Assembly (NCBI RefSeq): GCF_018688335.1
Contig: NZ_CP061316.1
Span: 1 to 64,000 of the forward strand
DNA from: Polynucleobacter sp. AP-Jannik-300A-C4
GTDB taxonomy: Bacteria; Pseudomonadota; Gammaproteobacteria; Burkholderiales; Burkholderiaceae
Length of the DNA stretch: 64,000 bases
Direction of reading: 5' to 3'
Of the stretch, positions 11,008 through 23,881 are shown piece by piece. Position 1 is the stretch's first letter; every line of letters begins with the position of its first letter. The notes below the pieces were generated by a model, which saw only the letters and a program-made list of their open reading frames with translations, did not search any database and had not been told where the DNA came from. The position numbers were made by a program, and so were the translations under genes.

Positions 11008-12933
11008 ATGCGTTATACAAAGAACTTCGATGTCATTGTGGTTGGTGGTGGTCATGCCGGGACCGAGGCTGCCCTCGCAGCTGCACGTATGGGATGCGAC
11101 ACCCTCCTGATTACACACAGTATTGAGAGTTTGGGTGCTATGAGCTGTAACCCCTCAATTGGTGGTATCGGCAAGGGTCACCTAGTTAAAGAAATTGATG
11201 CGATGGGCGGCGCTATGGCAGCCGCTACCGATGAGGCTGGCATTCAGTTTAGGATCCTCAATTCAAGCAAGGGCCCTGCTGTTCGTGCAACTCGTGCTCA
11301 GGGCGATCGTATTTTATATAAGGCGGCGATCCGCCGCCGCCTCGAAAACCAAGAGAATCTGACTCTTTTCCAGGCCGCCGTAGATGATCTACTGGTTGTG
11401 GGTGATGAGGTTCAGGGTGTAGTTACACAAATGGGCCTGAAGTTTATGGCCAAGAAAGTGGTGCTTACCGCGGGTACCTTTCTGGATGGCAAGATTCACG
11501 TTGGCTTAAATAATCATGCAGGTGGCCGTGCTGGTGACCCAGCAGCAGTTTCATTGTCGGCTAGATTAAAAGAGCTGAAGCTTCCTCAGGGAAGATTAAA
11601 GACTGGCACCCCACCACGGATTGATGGGCGAACCATTGATTTCTCGGTGATGTTGGAGCAACCGGGGGATTTAGACCCTGTACCTGTTTTCTCCTATCTG
11701 GGTCGACCAGAGCAGCACCCAAAGCAAGTCCCTTGCTGGATTTCTCACACGAATGAGCAAACACACGACATTATTCGCGGTGGCCTGGATCGTTCACCAA
11801 TGTATACCGGCGTTATTGAGGGGGTTGGTCCGCGCTATTGCCCTTCTATTGAAGACAAGATTCACCGCTTTGCCTCCAGAAATAGTCACCAGATCTTCTT
11901 AGAGCCTGAGGGCCTAACAACGAACGAGTTTTATCCGAACGGCATTTCTACTAGCCTGCCATTTGATGTTCAATGGAATTTGGTGCGCAGCATTCGTGGT
12001 CTGGAGTCTGCCGTCATCGTGCGCCCTGGTTATGCAATTGAATACGATTTCTTTGACCCACGTCATCTACGCCATAGTTTGGAGACCAAGGCAATAGCTG
12101 GCCTCTACTTTGCAGGCCAGATTAATGGCACAACGGGCTATGAGGAGGCTGCCGCTCAAGGCATGCTTGCTGGAATTAATGCTGGCTTGGCGGCACAGGG
12201 CAAGGAGCCTTGGCTGCCCAAACGAAGTGAGTCCTATATTGGCGTTTTGGTGGATGACCTGATTACTTTGGGTGTTCAAGAGCCATACCGTATGTTTACT
12301 AGCCGCGCCGAGTACCGCTTAAGCTTGCGTGAAGACAATGCTGATTTGCGCTTAACCACCATTGGGCGAGAGCTTGGTCTGGTAGACGACTACCGTTGGA
12401 ATACGTTTTGCAGAAAACAAGAGGCTGTTTCACGTGAAACAACTCGCTTGCAAGATATTTGGATTGGGCCAAAGCATGTGTCAGCCAAGGCCGTTTCAGC
12501 GCTTTTGGGACAAGATTTATCGCACGAGTGTAGTTTGGCGGACCTTTTAAGGCGCCCTGGCATTACTTATGAGGCAGTTACTGGTTTAGCAGAAGGTCTT
12601 TGGTCGCCAGGAACGCTGGACGACGACCTGGGTTTGGCCCAACAAATTAGAGACCAGGTTGAGATTTCCATTAAATATCAAGGCTATATAGATAGGCAGG
12701 CGGTTGAAATTGCTCGTCAAGAGCATAACGAGAGCTTTCCTTTGTCGGATTCTTTGGATTACACCCAGGTTCTGGGTTTATCGAAAGAGGTACAACAAAA
12801 ACTCAATTTGCATAAGCCGGGAACCCTTGGCCAGGCTGGAAGAATTTCTGGGGTGACACCTGCAGCTCTTTCTTTGCTATTAGTTCATCTGAAAAAGGGC
12901 TTAGGCAGGACGCAAGAAGAAACCCATGAGTAA
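11008..12933 (+). CDS. mnmG: tRNA uridine-5-carboxymethylaminomethyl modification enzyme MnmG (GidA)
   Basis: MnmG is an FAD- and NADH-dependent enzyme that, with MnmE, adds the carboxymethylaminomethyl or aminomethyl group to wobble U34 of several tRNAs. The 641-residue protein has the N-terminal dinucleotide-binding motif [17 protein letters not shown] and the family stretches [13 protein letters not shown] and [11 protein letters not shown]. Its [13 protein letters not shown] and FTSRAEYRL segments are also typical. Length is close to the family norm (about 630). It overlaps rsmG by eight bases and carries a perfect parS inside its coding sequence. The mnmG-rsmG-parA-parB order is the standard origin-proximal cluster. 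Confidence 0.97.
   Translation: MRYTKNFDVIVVGGGHAGTEAALAAARMGCDTLLITHSIESLGAMSCNPSIGGIGKGHLVKEIDAMGGAMAAATDEAGIQFRILNSSKGPAVRATRAQGDRILYKAAIRRRLENQENLTLFQAAVDDLLVVGDEVQGVVTQMGLKFMAKKVVLTAGTFLDGKIHVGLNNHAGGRAGDPAAVSLSARLKELKLPQGRLKTGTPPRIDGRTIDFSVMLEQPGDLDPVPVFSYLGRPEQHPKQVPCWISHTNEQTHDIIRGGLDRSPMYTGVIEGVGPRYCPSIEDKIHRFASRNSHQIFLEPEGLTTNEFYPNGISTSLPFDVQWNLVRSIRGLESAVIVRPGYAIEYDFFDPRHLRHSLETKAIAGLYFAGQINGTTGYEEAAAQGMLAGINAGLAAQGKEPWLPKRSESYIGVLVDDLITLGVQEPYRMFTSRAEYRLSLREDNADLRLTTIGRELGLVDDYRWNTFCRKQEAVSRETTRLQDIWIGPKHVSAKAVSALLGQDLSHECSLADLLRRPGITYEAVTGLAEGLWSPGTLDDDLGLAQQIRDQVEISIKYQGYIDRQAVEIARQEHNESFPLSDSLDYTQVLGLSKEVQQKLNLHKPGTLGQAGRISGVTPAALSLLLVHLKKGLGRTQEETHE
12426..12441. promoter_or_regulatory. 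parS site 2 (inside mnmG)
   Basis: TGTTTCACGTGAAACA is a perfect 16-bp parS palindrome embedded in the mnmG reading frame, where it encodes part of a VSRET segment. It lies about 1.47 kb from parS site 1 and about 1.2 kb upstream of parA. Confidence 0.96.
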
Positions 12934-13588
12934 CGATTTAGTTTCTTTGGGGATTGAGGATTTAGGCTTGAATCTCAGTCCTGCCAAAATTGATGATTTG
13001 GAGCTCTTTTTGCAGGAAATGGGTCGCTGGAATCAGGTCCACAATTTGACTGCAATTGAGGGTGAAAAAAACTCTGTTCGTCTGCATCTCATTGATTCTA
13101 TTACAGTTTTACCGATCATGCGCCAATTTCTAGACCAAGAAAACCCCAAAATTGCAGATCTTGGCTCTGGTGGTGGGTTGCCAGCCATACCCATTGCGAT
13201 TTTGCAGTCAGGTTGGCATGTAACCCTGATTGAGGCGATCCGTAAAAAGACAGCATTCTTGCAGCATGTACGCGGCAAGTTGGGTTTAAAGAATATTGAA
13301 GTCTTGAGTGAGCGCGTTGAGATGGTGGCGAAATCACAGCCGGGACAGTTTGATGCAGTGATTTCTAGGGCATTTACCAATCTTGCTCATTTTTTGGAGC
13401 TTGCCCTCCCACTTCTCAAGCCAAATGGCTTGGTGTTTGCAATGAAGGCCAAGCGGGCAGATGAAGAGTTGCAAGACGTTTGCATGGATGATTGGCGATT
13501 AGTTGCCGATGAGCCTTTGCAGATCCCAAACTTAGCGGTGGAAAGACGATTGTTGGTTTTATCCCCCGTGAGAAAATCACCCCTTTAA
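12926..13588 (+). CDS. rsmG: 16S rRNA (guanine-N7)-methyltransferase RsmG (GidB)
   Basis: RsmG methylates N7 of G527 in 16S rRNA using S-adenosylmethionine; its loss gives low-level streptomycin resistance in other bacteria. The 220-residue protein has the Rossmann-fold cofactor motif [16 protein letters not shown] and an upstream NLTAI segment typical of the family. The ATG lies inside the end of mnmG (eight-base overlap), indicating translational coupling. parA follows after 24 bases. Confidence 0.96.
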   Translation: MSNDLVSLGIEDLGLNLSPAKIDDLELFLQEMGRWNQVHNLTAIEGEKNSVRLHLIDSITVLPIMRQFLDQENPKIADLGSGGGLPAIPIAILQSGWHVTLIEAIRKKTAFLQHVRGKLGLKNIEVLSERVEMVAKSQPGQFDAVISRAFTNLAHFLELALPLLKPNGLVFAMKAKRADEELQDVCMDDWRLVADEPLQIPNLAVERRLLVLSPVRKSPL

Positions 13589-13612
13589 AGCACGACCTTT
13601 TTAAGAAAAATT

Positions 13613-14383
13613 ATGGCCAAAATATTTTGTATTGCTAATCAAAAAGGTGGGGTTGGAAAGACCACTACCGCAGTTAATTTGGCCGCAGGTTTGGCTGGGC
13701 ATCAGCAGCGCGTTTTGTTGGTGGATTTAGATCCACAAGGTAATGCAACGATGGGGTCTGGAGTTGAAAAAGCAGACTTGAATAGCACCGTGTATCAAGT
13801 CTTAATTGGCCTATCAACAGTAAAAGAATCTGCAGTACCTTGCGAGAGCTCTGGCTATGATGTATTACCAGCCAATCGTGATTTAGCTGGCGCAGAAATT
13901 GAGTTGGTGGATTTAGATTCTCGCGAACAAAGATTGAAAGATGCACTCGCTCTTGTTGCAAATGATTATGACTTTATTTTAATTGACTGTCCTCCCGCGC
14001 TATCTTTATTAACGCTCAATGGATTGTGTGCTGCGAATGGTGTGATCGTGCCAATGCAGTGTGAATATTTTGCACTGGAAGGATTGTCAGACTTAGTGAA
14101 CACCATCAAGCAGGTTCATGCCAACTTAAATCCTGATTTGGTGATCATTGGTTTGTTGCGCGTGATGTTTGATGCGCGCATGACATTGCAGCAACAAGTT
14201 TCCGATCAATTGCTTGAGCACTTTGGCGACAAGGTATTTAAGAGCATCATTCCCCGTAACGTTCGCCTGGCAGAAGCCCCGTCCTACGGGCTTCCTGGGG
14301 TGGCGTTTGATAGGTCATCTCGTGGCGCTAAAGCATATTTAGATTTTGGTGCCGAGATGATTGAGCGCATTAAGCAAATGTAA
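13613..14383 (+). CDS. parA: Chromosome partitioning ATPase ParA (Soj)
   Basis: ParA is a DNA-binding, Walker-type ATPase that forms a nucleoid gradient along which the ParB-parS complex moves, segregating origins. The 256-residue protein has the deviant Walker A KGGVGKTT (residues 11-18) with the signature lysine, then VDLDPQGNAT and a Walker B-like LIDCPP. Length matches the short chromosomal (Soj) subfamily. It is followed after 24 bases by parB. Confidence 0.97.
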   Translation: MAKIFCIANQKGGVGKTTTAVNLAAGLAGHQQRVLLVDLDPQGNATMGSGVEKADLNSTVYQVLIGLSTVKESAVPCESSGYDVLPANRDLAGAEIELVDLDSREQRLKDALALVANDYDFILIDCPPALSLLTLNGLCAANGVIVPMQCEYFALEGLSDLVNTIKQVHANLNPDLVIIGLLRVMFDARMTLQQQVSDQLLEHFGDKVFKSIIPRNVRLAEAPSYGLPGVAFDRSSRGAKAYLDFGAEMIERIKQM

Positions 14384-14407
14384 AACCTAGGAACAATAAA
14401 AAATATT

Positions 14408-15298
14408 ATGGTTGCAATAAAGAAAAAAGGCTTGGGTCGCGGCTTAGAAGCGCTGCTTGGTGATAAGGCTCAGAAAGAAACTACAGCAGAAATTAATCGT
14501 TTGCCGTTGACTGCATTGCAGGCGGGTAAATATCAGCCGCGTCAAAAAATGGAAGCGGTGGCATTACAAGAGTTAGCTGAAAGTATTCGTGAGCAAGGAG
14601 TGATGCAGCCATTGTTGGTGCGTTTGGTTGCTCCTGGCAAATACGAAATTATTGCGGGAGAGCGTCGCTTTCGTGCCGCAACTTTAGCGGGCTTAAAAGA
14701 GGTGCCAGTTTTAGTTTCTGGCGCTAATGATCAGGCTGCTGCAGCAATGGCCTTAGTTGAGAATATGCAGCGCGAAGATTTGAATCCGCTAGAAGAGTCC
14801 CAAGGACTTGCAAGGCTGATTGAAGAGTTTGGTTTTACGCATGAGCAAGCTGCAAAAGCGGTGGGAAAATCACGCAGTGCTGTAACCAACTTGTTGCGCT
14901 TAAACCAACTGGCAAAACCAGTGCAAGCCATGCTTTTGGCGGGCGACATTGATATGGGCCATGCTCGTGCACTTTTGCCTTTGCCAGGAGCAAGTCAGGT
15001 AGCTTTGGCGCAAAGAATTGCGGCTCAAGGCCTTTCTGTTCGTGAGGCCGAAAGAATGTCTACCGCCTTGGCGCTGGCCGGCGGCCAAATCGGTGACAAA
15101 AAAGCTAAAACAAAGACTGAGGGGGGTGCGCCAACGCACGACCCAGATATGCGTCGTTTAACACAAGAAATCGCCGATTTAATAGGTTTAAATGCTGAAT
15201 TCAAGTTTAAAGGCAAGGGTGGCGAGCTTAGAATCCGCTTTAGCCAATTTGACGAGTTAGATTCCTTATTAAAAAAACTGGGTATTAGGGCAGATTAA
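14408..15298 (+). CDS. parB: Chromosome partitioning protein ParB (Spo0J)
   Basis: ParB is a CTP-dependent clamp that loads at parS and spreads to form the partition complex. The 296-residue protein has an N-terminal ParA-stimulating segment (GLGRGLEALLGD), the CTP-binding region with GERRFRAA, a helix-turn-helix domain (AVGKSRSAVTNLLRL) and a C-terminal dimerisation domain. Its cognate sites are visible at 10953 and 12426. The atp operon follows 24 bases later. Confidence 0.97.
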   Translation: MVAIKKKGLGRGLEALLGDKAQKETTAEINRLPLTALQAGKYQPRQKMEAVALQELAESIREQGVMQPLLVRLVAPGKYEIIAGERRFRAATLAGLKEVPVLVSGANDQAAAAMALVENMQREDLNPLEESQGLARLIEEFGFTHEQAAKAVGKSRSAVTNLLRLNQLAKPVQAMLLAGDIDMGHARALLPLPGASQVALAQRIAAQGLSVREAERMSTALALAGGQIGDKKAKTKTEGGAPTHDPDMRRLTQEIADLIGLNAEFKFKGKGGELRIRFSQFDELDSLLKKLGIRAD

Positions 15299-15322
15299 AG
15301 CCCTTTTACTCCGCCTCGAGAA

Positions 15323-15820
15323 ATGAATTTTGTGAATAAAGAACGGCCCATTCCTAGGCATCAATGGGATGAAATCGACGATGACTCCATTAAAGCTCTG
15401 AGTAAAGAGGAAATGGATGCATTGCGTAAGGCAAAGCCGCTCAACTTTAGGTTAATGAATTCATGGTGGATCGTCTTAAGTCAGGTAGTGCTAACTCTAA
15501 TAATTGCTTCTGCCTGCTTTGTTTTTTCTAACCAGGCTGACAAAAGCGTTTATACTAGCTCGGCTTTGGTAGGTGGTTTGATTGGGTTTTTTCCCTCGGC
15601 ATTATTTTTGATGCGCTTAGAGGTGGCAAAAAAAAATGTAAAATCAGGCCCTGGCGGATATTTGGCAGCAGTGGTTTCTGGCGAATTTATAAAAATTCTA
15701 GTAACCATTCTCCTGTTTATTGGCTTTGCCTTAAAGCAACCTGATTTGAAATGGATTCCATTGCTTGTCACTTATTTGGCTACGCTCAAGTGTTATTTGC
15801 TAGTGTGGTTTTGGAAGTAA
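15323..15820 (+). CDS. atpI: AtpI-like ATP synthase assembly protein
   Basis: This 165-residue membrane protein occupies the usual atpI position at the head of the ATP synthase operon. A charged N-terminal region of about 45 residues precedes four hydrophobic segments (about 48-68, 75-95, 110-135 and 140-160). The SALVGGLIGFFPSALF stretch resembles the AtpI family, which assists c-ring assembly and possibly magnesium uptake. Homology is weak by eye, so the call leans on hydropathy and position. Confidence 0.78.
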   Translation: MNFVNKERPIPRHQWDEIDDDSIKALSKEEMDALRKAKPLNFRLMNSWWIVLSQVVLTLIIASACFVFSNQADKSVYTSSALVGGLIGFFPSALFLMRLEVAKKNVKSGPGGYLAAVVSGEFIKILVTILLFIGFALKQPDLKWIPLLVTYLATLKCYLLVWFWK

Positions 15821-15836
15821 CAGGCGGTAAAAATAG

Positions 15837-16745
<909 letters not shown>

Positions 16746-16759
16746 CTTTTTATTTTTAA

Positions 16760-17053
<294 letters not shown>

Positions 17054-17116
17054 TTGTTTTGGCGTGGATGACCATCAGGTCATCCTACTGTTCTCAACAA
17101 TACTGAAAGGAATATC

Positions 17117-17587
17117 GTGAATCTGAACGCGACCCTATTCGCGCAAATGATCGTTTTCTTCGTCTTATGGTGGGTTGTTGCACGTTTTGTGTGGCCGCCG
17201 CTAGTTAAGGCGCTAGATGAGCGTTCAAGCAAAATTGCTGATGGCTTGGCATCTGCCGAGCGCGGTAAAGAAGCGCTCGCTTTAGCAAGTAATGAAGCAG
17301 AGCAAGAATTAAATAAAGCACGCCAAGAAGGTGTGCAACGTGTTGCTGAAGCAGAAAAACGTGCGCAAATGTCCGCCGAAGAAATTCGCGTTAACGCACA
17401 AGCGGAAGCGGCCCGTATTATTTCTCAAGCCAAGCAAGATGCGGATCAACAAGTTACTCGCGCACGTGAAGTATTACGTGCTGAGGTTGCAGTGTTGGCC
17501 GTTAAAGGCGCAGAGCAAATTTTGCGTCGTGAAGTTGATGCAAAAGCCCATGGCGCATTGCTTGATCAACTAAAGGCAGAACTTTGA
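17117..17587 (+). CDS. atpF: ATP synthase F0 subunit b
   Basis: Subunit b is the peripheral stalk. The 156-residue protein has one N-terminal membrane helix (about 5-25) and a long charged helix rich in Ala, Glu, Lys and Arg (about 30-150) that dimerises and binds delta. The start is GTG at 17117, supported by the upstream GAAAGGAA. It ends one base before atpH. Confidence 0.96.
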   Translation: MNLNATLFAQMIVFFVLWWVVARFVWPPLVKALDERSSKIADGLASAERGKEALALASNEAEQELNKARQEGVQRVAEAEKRAQMSAEEIRVNAQAEAARIISQAKQDADQQVTRAREVLRAEVAVLAVKGAEQILRREVDAKAHGALLDQLKAEL

Positions 17588-17588
17588 T

Positions 17589-18125
17589 ATGGCTGAATTA
17601 GCCACAATTGCACGCCCTTATGCTGAAGCGCTTTTCCAAAGCGCTAAGCCTGCTGAGCTTGCCACTTGTTTAGAGCAGTTAAATGAATTGGCGCAGCTTG
17701 CTGCATTGCCAGAAGTTGCTGCTTTATCAAACAATCCTAAAGTATCTGCAGATGATTTAAGCAAATTGCTTTCCGGCATGGTGAAGACAAAGCTGGACGG
17801 CAAGCTTGCGAGCTTTTTAAATCTTGTAAATCAAAACCATCGCTTATCTGCCATTCCTGAAATTGCTCAGCAATTTGAGGCAATGAAGAATCAGAGCGAA
17901 GGTGCAGCAGAAGTAATGATTACTAGCGCATTCCCATTAGAGGGCCCTGCGCTAAAAGACTTGTTGTCAAGTTTGAAGAAGCGCTTTGGGGGTAAAGAAT
18001 TGCGCCCAACTATTCAGGTTGATCCATCTTTGATTGGCGGAGTACGCATTCAGGTTGGTGATGAGGTAATGGATAGTTCTGTTAAGGCACAGTTGGCTCA
18101 AATGCAAGCAAGTCTTGGCGCATAA
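17589..18125 (+). CDS. atpH: ATP synthase F1 subunit delta
   Basis: Delta joins the peripheral stalk to the top of the alpha3beta3 hexamer. The 178-residue protein has the N-terminal helical-bundle start ATIARPYAEALF and the C-terminal PSLIGGVRIQVGDEVMDSS stretch typical of the family. Its ATG follows the atpF stop by one base, implying translational coupling. Confidence 0.96.
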   Translation: MAELATIARPYAEALFQSAKPAELATCLEQLNELAQLAALPEVAALSNNPKVSADDLSKLLSGMVKTKLDGKLASFLNLVNQNHRLSAIPEIAQQFEAMKNQSEGAAEVMITSAFPLEGPALKDLLSSLKKRFGGKELRPTIQVDPSLIGGVRIQVGDEVMDSSVKAQLAQMQASLGA

Positions 18126-18170
18126 GTTATCCCTATTAAGAACATACGAAATAAGACCCAGGAGTAAGTA

Positions 18171-19712
18171 ATGCAACTCAACCCTTCCGAGATCAGCGAA
18201 CTGATCAAAAGCCGAATTAGCGAAATGGGTGTTGATTCCCAACTTCGCAACGAAGGCACTGTAATTTCAGTGACCGACGGTATCTGCCGCGTACATGGCT
18301 TGTCTGGTGTTATGCAGGGCGAAATGTTGGAATTCCCTAACAACACAATCGGTCTCGCTTTGAACCTTGAGCGTGATTCGGTTGGTGCTGTGGTCTTGGG
18401 TGAGTACACCCATATTAAAGAAGGCGACCCAGTTAAATGTACTGGCCGCATTTTGGAAGTTCCAGTTGGTCCAGAGTTGCTCGGTCGCGTCGTAAACGCA
18501 CTTGGCCAACCGATTGACGGCAAAGGCCCAATCAATACTAAGTTGACTGACTTTATCGAAAAAGTTGCTCCAGGCGTTATCGCTCGTCAATCCGTTAGTC
18601 AGCCAGTTCAAACTGGTTTGAAAGCGATTGATGCGATGGTTCCTATCGGCCGCGGTCAGCGCGAGTTGATCATTGGCGATCGTCAAACAGGTAAAACAGC
18701 GGTTGCAGTGGACGCGATCATTAACCAAAAAGGTAAAGGCGTTTATTGCGTTTACGTTGCGATTGGTCAAAAAGCTTCTACGATTGCTAACGTTGTTCGT
18801 AAGCTCACAGAGTTAGGCGCAATGGAATACACGGTGGTTGTTGCAGCAAGTGCATCTGAGTCTGCAGCAATGCAGTACCTCTCAGCCTATGCTGGTTGCA
18901 CCATGGGTGAGTATTTCCGCGATCGTGGCGAAGATGCATTAATCGTGTATGACGACTTAACAAAACAGGCCGTTGCATACCGTCAGATTTCTTTGCTCTT
19001 GCGTCGCCCACCAGGCCGCGAAGCTTATCCTGGCGATGTGTTCTATCTCCACTCACGTCTGCTTGAGCGCGCTGCTCGCGTAAGCGCTGACTACGTTGAG
19101 AAATTCACCAATGGATCAGTAAAAGGTAAGACAGGCTCATTGACAGCATTGCCAATTATTGAAACTCAAGCAGGCGACGTTTCTGCATTCGTTCCAACCA
19201 ACGTGATTTCGATTACTGACGGCCAGATCTTCTTGGAGACCGACTTGTTTAACGCAGGCGTACGTCCTGCGATTAACGCCGGTATTTCTGTTTCACGTGT
19301 TGGTGGTGCGGCTCAAACTAAAGTTATTAAGAAATTATCTGGCGGTATTCGTACCGACTTAGCGCAGTATCGTGAATTGGCAGCGTTTGCTCAATTTGCT
19401 TCTGACCTTGACGAGGCAACTCGTAAGCAGTTGGAGCGCGGTCGTCGTGTTACTGAATTGTGTAAGCAAGCGCAGTACAAGCCATTGCAGGTTTGGGAAA
19501 TGGCTGCCTCACTCTACGCTGTTAACAACGGCTACTTTGATGACCTCGAAGTAAAGAACGTTTTGCCATTCGAAAAAGGTTTGCAAGATCACTTGAAATC
19601 TAAATACGCTGATTTAGTTGGTCGTATTGAAGAGACTAAAGATTTGAGCAAAGATGACGAGGCTGCATTGCGTGCTGCAATTGAGGACTACAAGCGTTCA
19701 GCCTCTTTCTAA
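18171..19712 (+). CDS. atpA: ATP synthase F1 subunit alpha
   Basis: Alpha forms the non-catalytic nucleotide sites of F1. The 513-residue protein has the P-loop [11 protein letters not shown] near residue 169 and the family stretch [19 protein letters not shown]. Length equals the E. coli protein. A CAGGAG ribosome-binding site precedes the ATG. It sits between atpH and atpG in the standard order. Confidence 0.98.
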   Translation: MQLNPSEISELIKSRISEMGVDSQLRNEGTVISVTDGICRVHGLSGVMQGEMLEFPNNTIGLALNLERDSVGAVVLGEYTHIKEGDPVKCTGRILEVPVGPELLGRVVNALGQPIDGKGPINTKLTDFIEKVAPGVIARQSVSQPVQTGLKAIDAMVPIGRGQRELIIGDRQTGKTAVAVDAIINQKGKGVYCVYVAIGQKASTIANVVRKLTELGAMEYTVVVAASASESAAMQYLSAYAGCTMGEYFRDRGEDALIVYDDLTKQAVAYRQISLLLRRPPGREAYPGDVFYLHSRLLERAARVSADYVEKFTNGSVKGKTGSLTALPIIETQAGDVSAFVPTNVISITDGQIFLETDLFNAGVRPAINAGISVSRVGGAAQTKVIKKLSGGIRTDLAQYRELAAFAQFASDLDEATRKQLERGRRVTELCKQAQYKPLQVWEMAASLYAVNNGYFDDLEVKNVLPFEKGLQDHLKSKYADLVGRIEETKDLSKDDEAALRAAIEDYKRSASF

Positions 19713-19729
19713 GAGGGCTCGCATAAATC

Positions 19730-20599
19730 ATGGCAAGCACAAAAGAGATACGATCTAAGATCAAGAGCGTGCAAAACACGCGCAAGATCACGAAAGCAAT
19801 GGAAATGGTCGCCGCATCTAAGATGCGTCGTGCCCAAGAGCGCATGCGTAACGCGCGTCCATACGCTGAAAAAATTCGTGAGATTGTTGCCAATCTTTCT
19901 AAAGCAAATCCCGAGTTCCGCCCTGCCTATATGGTCACTCGTGAAGTGAAGAAAATTGGCACGATTTTGGTTACAACAGACAAAGGTTTATGCGGTGGTT
20001 TGAATACCAACGTATTGCGTCTGATTGCAAACCAGGTGCGCGATATGGAAGGCAGCAATATTGGCATTGAATACACTGCCATTGGTTCTAAGGGCCTTCA
20101 GTTTTTAAATCGCTCAAAAGCAAAACTCATTTCTCAAACAATTCAGATTGGCGATACGCCACATATGGATGTTTTGATTGGTGCAATTACTGCCCAATTG
20201 GAGGCGTTTGAGCGCGGTGAAATAGATGCTGTTTATTTGGCATATACACGCTTTGTTAATGCAATGAAACAAGAGCCTGTTTTAGAAAAACTCTTACCTT
20301 TGGAGCCTGCTGCGGTAGCTCCAGAAGAGAAGACGGGAAATTCTTGGGATTACATCTACGAACCGGACGCAGAGTCGATTTTGAATGGCTTGCTCAAGCG
20401 TTATGTAGAGGCAATGATTTATCAAGCTGTTGCCGAGAATATGGCTTCTGAACAATCTGCACGCATGGTCTCCATGAAGGCCGCTTCAGATAATGCGAAG
20501 AATGTAATCGGCGAATTGCAATTGGAGTACAACAAAACACGACAGGCTGCTATTACTAAAGAGTTGTCCGAAATTGTTGGCGGAGCGGCTGCGGTTTAA
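19730..20599 (+). CDS. atpG: ATP synthase F1 subunit gamma
   Basis: Gamma is the central rotor shaft. The 289-residue protein has the N-terminal coiled-coil start [20 protein letters not shown] and the C-terminal helix ending [18 protein letters not shown], which together form the rotating shaft. The [11 protein letters not shown] segment is also typical. Confidence 0.97.
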   Translation: MASTKEIRSKIKSVQNTRKITKAMEMVAASKMRRAQERMRNARPYAEKIREIVANLSKANPEFRPAYMVTREVKKIGTILVTTDKGLCGGLNTNVLRLIANQVRDMEGSNIGIEYTAIGSKGLQFLNRSKAKLISQTIQIGDTPHMDVLIGAITAQLEAFERGEIDAVYLAYTRFVNAMKQEPVLEKLLPLEPAAVAPEEKTGNSWDYIYEPDAESILNGLLKRYVEAMIYQAVAENMASEQSARMVSMKAASDNAKNVIGELQLEYNKTRQAAITKELSEIVGGAAAV

Positions 20600-20639
20600 G
20601 CGGTCAGCGTTTAGGAATACGAAAGAATTCAGGAATTAA

Positions 20640-22055
<1,416 letters not shown>

Positions 22056-22076
22056 TCGAACTCATCTAGGGAAATT

Positions 22077-22493
22077 ATGTCAACCATACGCGTCGATGTA
22101 GTAAGTGCTGAGCAATCTATTTTCAGCGGTGAAGCCAAGTTTGTTGCGCTTCCTGGTGAGAATGGCGAGCTCGGTATTTTGCGCGGCCACACTCCTTTGA
22201 TTACACGCATTCGTCCAGGCTCAGTTCGTATTGAAAAAGCTGATGGTGATGAAGAGTTTGTATTCGTTGCGGGCGGCTATTTAGAAGTTCAGCCTGATCA
22301 TGTCACTGTATTGGCAGATACTGCTATTCGTGGCCATGATTTAGATGAAGCTAAAGCTAACGAAGCCAAGAAGCGTGCTGAAGAAGCTATGCAAAATCGT
22401 GGCACCGACTTTGATTTGGCATTGGCTCAATCTGAGTTTGCAATGGCAGCAGCACAGCTTGCAGCAATTGCTCGTTTCCGTCGCAAAAAGTAA
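22077..22493 (+). CDS. atpC: ATP synthase F1 subunit epsilon
   Basis: Epsilon is part of the rotor foot and can inhibit ATP hydrolysis. The 138-residue protein has an N-terminal beta-sandwich ([32 protein letters not shown]) and a C-terminal helical hairpin starting at about residue 85. It closes the atp operon; hemE starts 15 bases later. Confidence 0.96.
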   Translation: MSTIRVDVVSAEQSIFSGEAKFVALPGENGELGILRGHTPLITRIRPGSVRIEKADGDEEFVFVAGGYLEVQPDHVTVLADTAIRGHDLDEAKANEAKKRAEEAMQNRGTDFDLALAQSEFAMAAAQLAAIARFRRKK

Positions 22494-22508
22494 GAGCCAG
22501 TCATCTCT

Positions 22509-23621
22509 TTGCTTTTAAATGATCGGTTTTTAAAAGCCTGCTTGGGCGAAGCGGTTGATCAAACACCGCTTTGGCTGATGCGCCAAGCGGGCCGTTATCT
22601 TCCCGAGTACAACGCTACGCGCTCTCGAGCTGGAAGTTTTCTCGGCCTCGCAAAAAATCCCGCATATGCCACCGAAGTAACCCTCCAACCATTGGATCGT
22701 TATCCACTGGATGCAGCAATTTTATTTTCTGATATTTTGACTATTCCTGATGCAATGGGATTGGGCTTGAAATTTACTGCAGGTGAAGGTCCGAGTTTTG
22801 AGCACCCCCTTCGAACGGAAGAGGCAGTAAAAAAATTACGCGTGGCTGACATGGGTCAGCTCCAGTATGTATTCGATGCAGTTTCAGAAATTCGTAAAGC
22901 ATTGATCCGGGATGGCAAGCAGCGCGTCCCATTAATTGGTTTTTCTGGAAGCCCTTGGACATTGGCTTGCTACATGATTGATGGTTCTGGTTCTGATGAT
23001 TTCCGACATGCCAAAACCATGATGTTTAGCCGGCCAGATTTGCTGGAACACATTCTTGAAATTAATGTGCAGTCAGTAGCTGCTTATTTAATTGAGCAAG
23101 TAAAGGCTGGCGCACAAGCTCTAATGATTTTTGATACCTGGGGAGGTTTACTTCCTGACGGTTGGTATCAGCGCATGTCTTTGGCGGCGATGCAAAAAGT
23201 GATTGCACTACTACCGCGTGAACATGGGGGTCGCAAGATTCCGGTAATTATGTTCACTAAGGGGGGTGGTATTTGGTTAAATGATATGGCTCAAGTAGGT
23301 GCAGATGTTATTGCGATTGATTGGACGATGCGCCTAAGCCGTGCCCGCAAGCAGCTTTTAAACATCAATAAGCCCTTGGCATTGCAAGGAAACTTGGACC
23401 CCCTTATCTTGTTCTCGGATCCAAAGCAAGTTACAAGCGCTGCCGAAGATCTTTTAATAGACTTAGCTGGTGCACCAGCATTAAAGCCAGGTTTACATCC
23501 GCTTGATGGCCACATTTTCAATTTGGGTCATGGCATTAACCAATTCACGCCACCTGAAAGTGTGACAGCCCTCTCGGAGGCTGTAATCTCTAAGTCAAAA
23601 GCCCTTCGGGCAAAGCAATAA
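22509..23621 (+). CDS. hemE: Uroporphyrinogen decarboxylase
   Basis: HemE removes four acetate carboxyl groups from uroporphyrinogen III to give coproporphyrinogen III in heme synthesis. The 370-residue protein has the hallmark [11 protein letters not shown], the LFSDIL segment with the catalytic aspartate, and the C-terminal FNLGHGI. The only start that matches the family N-terminus is TTG 22509; a GAGCC stretch upstream is a weak ribosome-binding site. The 15-base gap to atpC suggests read-through from the ATP synthase operon. Confidence 0.95.
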   Translation: MLLNDRFLKACLGEAVDQTPLWLMRQAGRYLPEYNATRSRAGSFLGLAKNPAYATEVTLQPLDRYPLDAAILFSDILTIPDAMGLGLKFTAGEGPSFEHPLRTEEAVKKLRVADMGQLQYVFDAVSEIRKALIRDGKQRVPLIGFSGSPWTLACYMIDGSGSDDFRHAKTMMFSRPDLLEHILEINVQSVAAYLIEQVKAGAQALMIFDTWGGLLPDGWYQRMSLAAMQKVIALLPREHGGRKIPVIMFTKGGGIWLNDMAQVGADVIAIDWTMRLSRARKQLLNINKPLALQGNLDPLILFSDPKQVTSAAEDLLIDLAGAPALKPGLHPLDGHIFNLGHGINQFTPPESVTALSEAVISKSKALRAKQ

Positions 23622-23661
23622 GCACAAGTAATTGCTAACTTTAGCCAATTTGTGGCAAAAG

Positions 23662-23857
23662 TTATGCACAGAAATGTGCAAAACCTTAAATACAGCGAGA
23701 TTCAAGAGAATTATCAACTTTCACATTTAATAAGCGATATAAATTATTGATTTATATGGTTAATTGCAAAATTGCTGAAATTCTGTGCAGAAGTACATTC
23801 CTATAAAATAGATATGGAAATATAAAGTAGCGAATGATATCCACAGACTTATCCACA
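23662..23857. promoter_or_regulatory. DnaA-box cluster upstream of priA
   Basis: Four candidate boxes lie in the hemE-priA intergenic region: TTATGCACA (23662-23670, fits TTATNCACA), TGTGCAAAA inverted (23675-23683, one mismatch), ATATCCACA (23837-23845, one mismatch) and a perfect TTATCCACA (23849-23857). The first two form an inverted pair four bases apart. The last lies 24 bases before the priA start. Control of priA or DnaA titration are possible roles. The rest of the intergenic region is AT-rich with no gene seen. Confidence 0.65.
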
Positions 23858-23881
23858 GGGTACGGCGGATAATAAGAATAA

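Noticed and set aside
19289-19304. Possible third parS inside atpA
   Set aside because: Only the first 11 of 16 bases match; the right half of the palindrome is lost and the coding sequence is conserved there.
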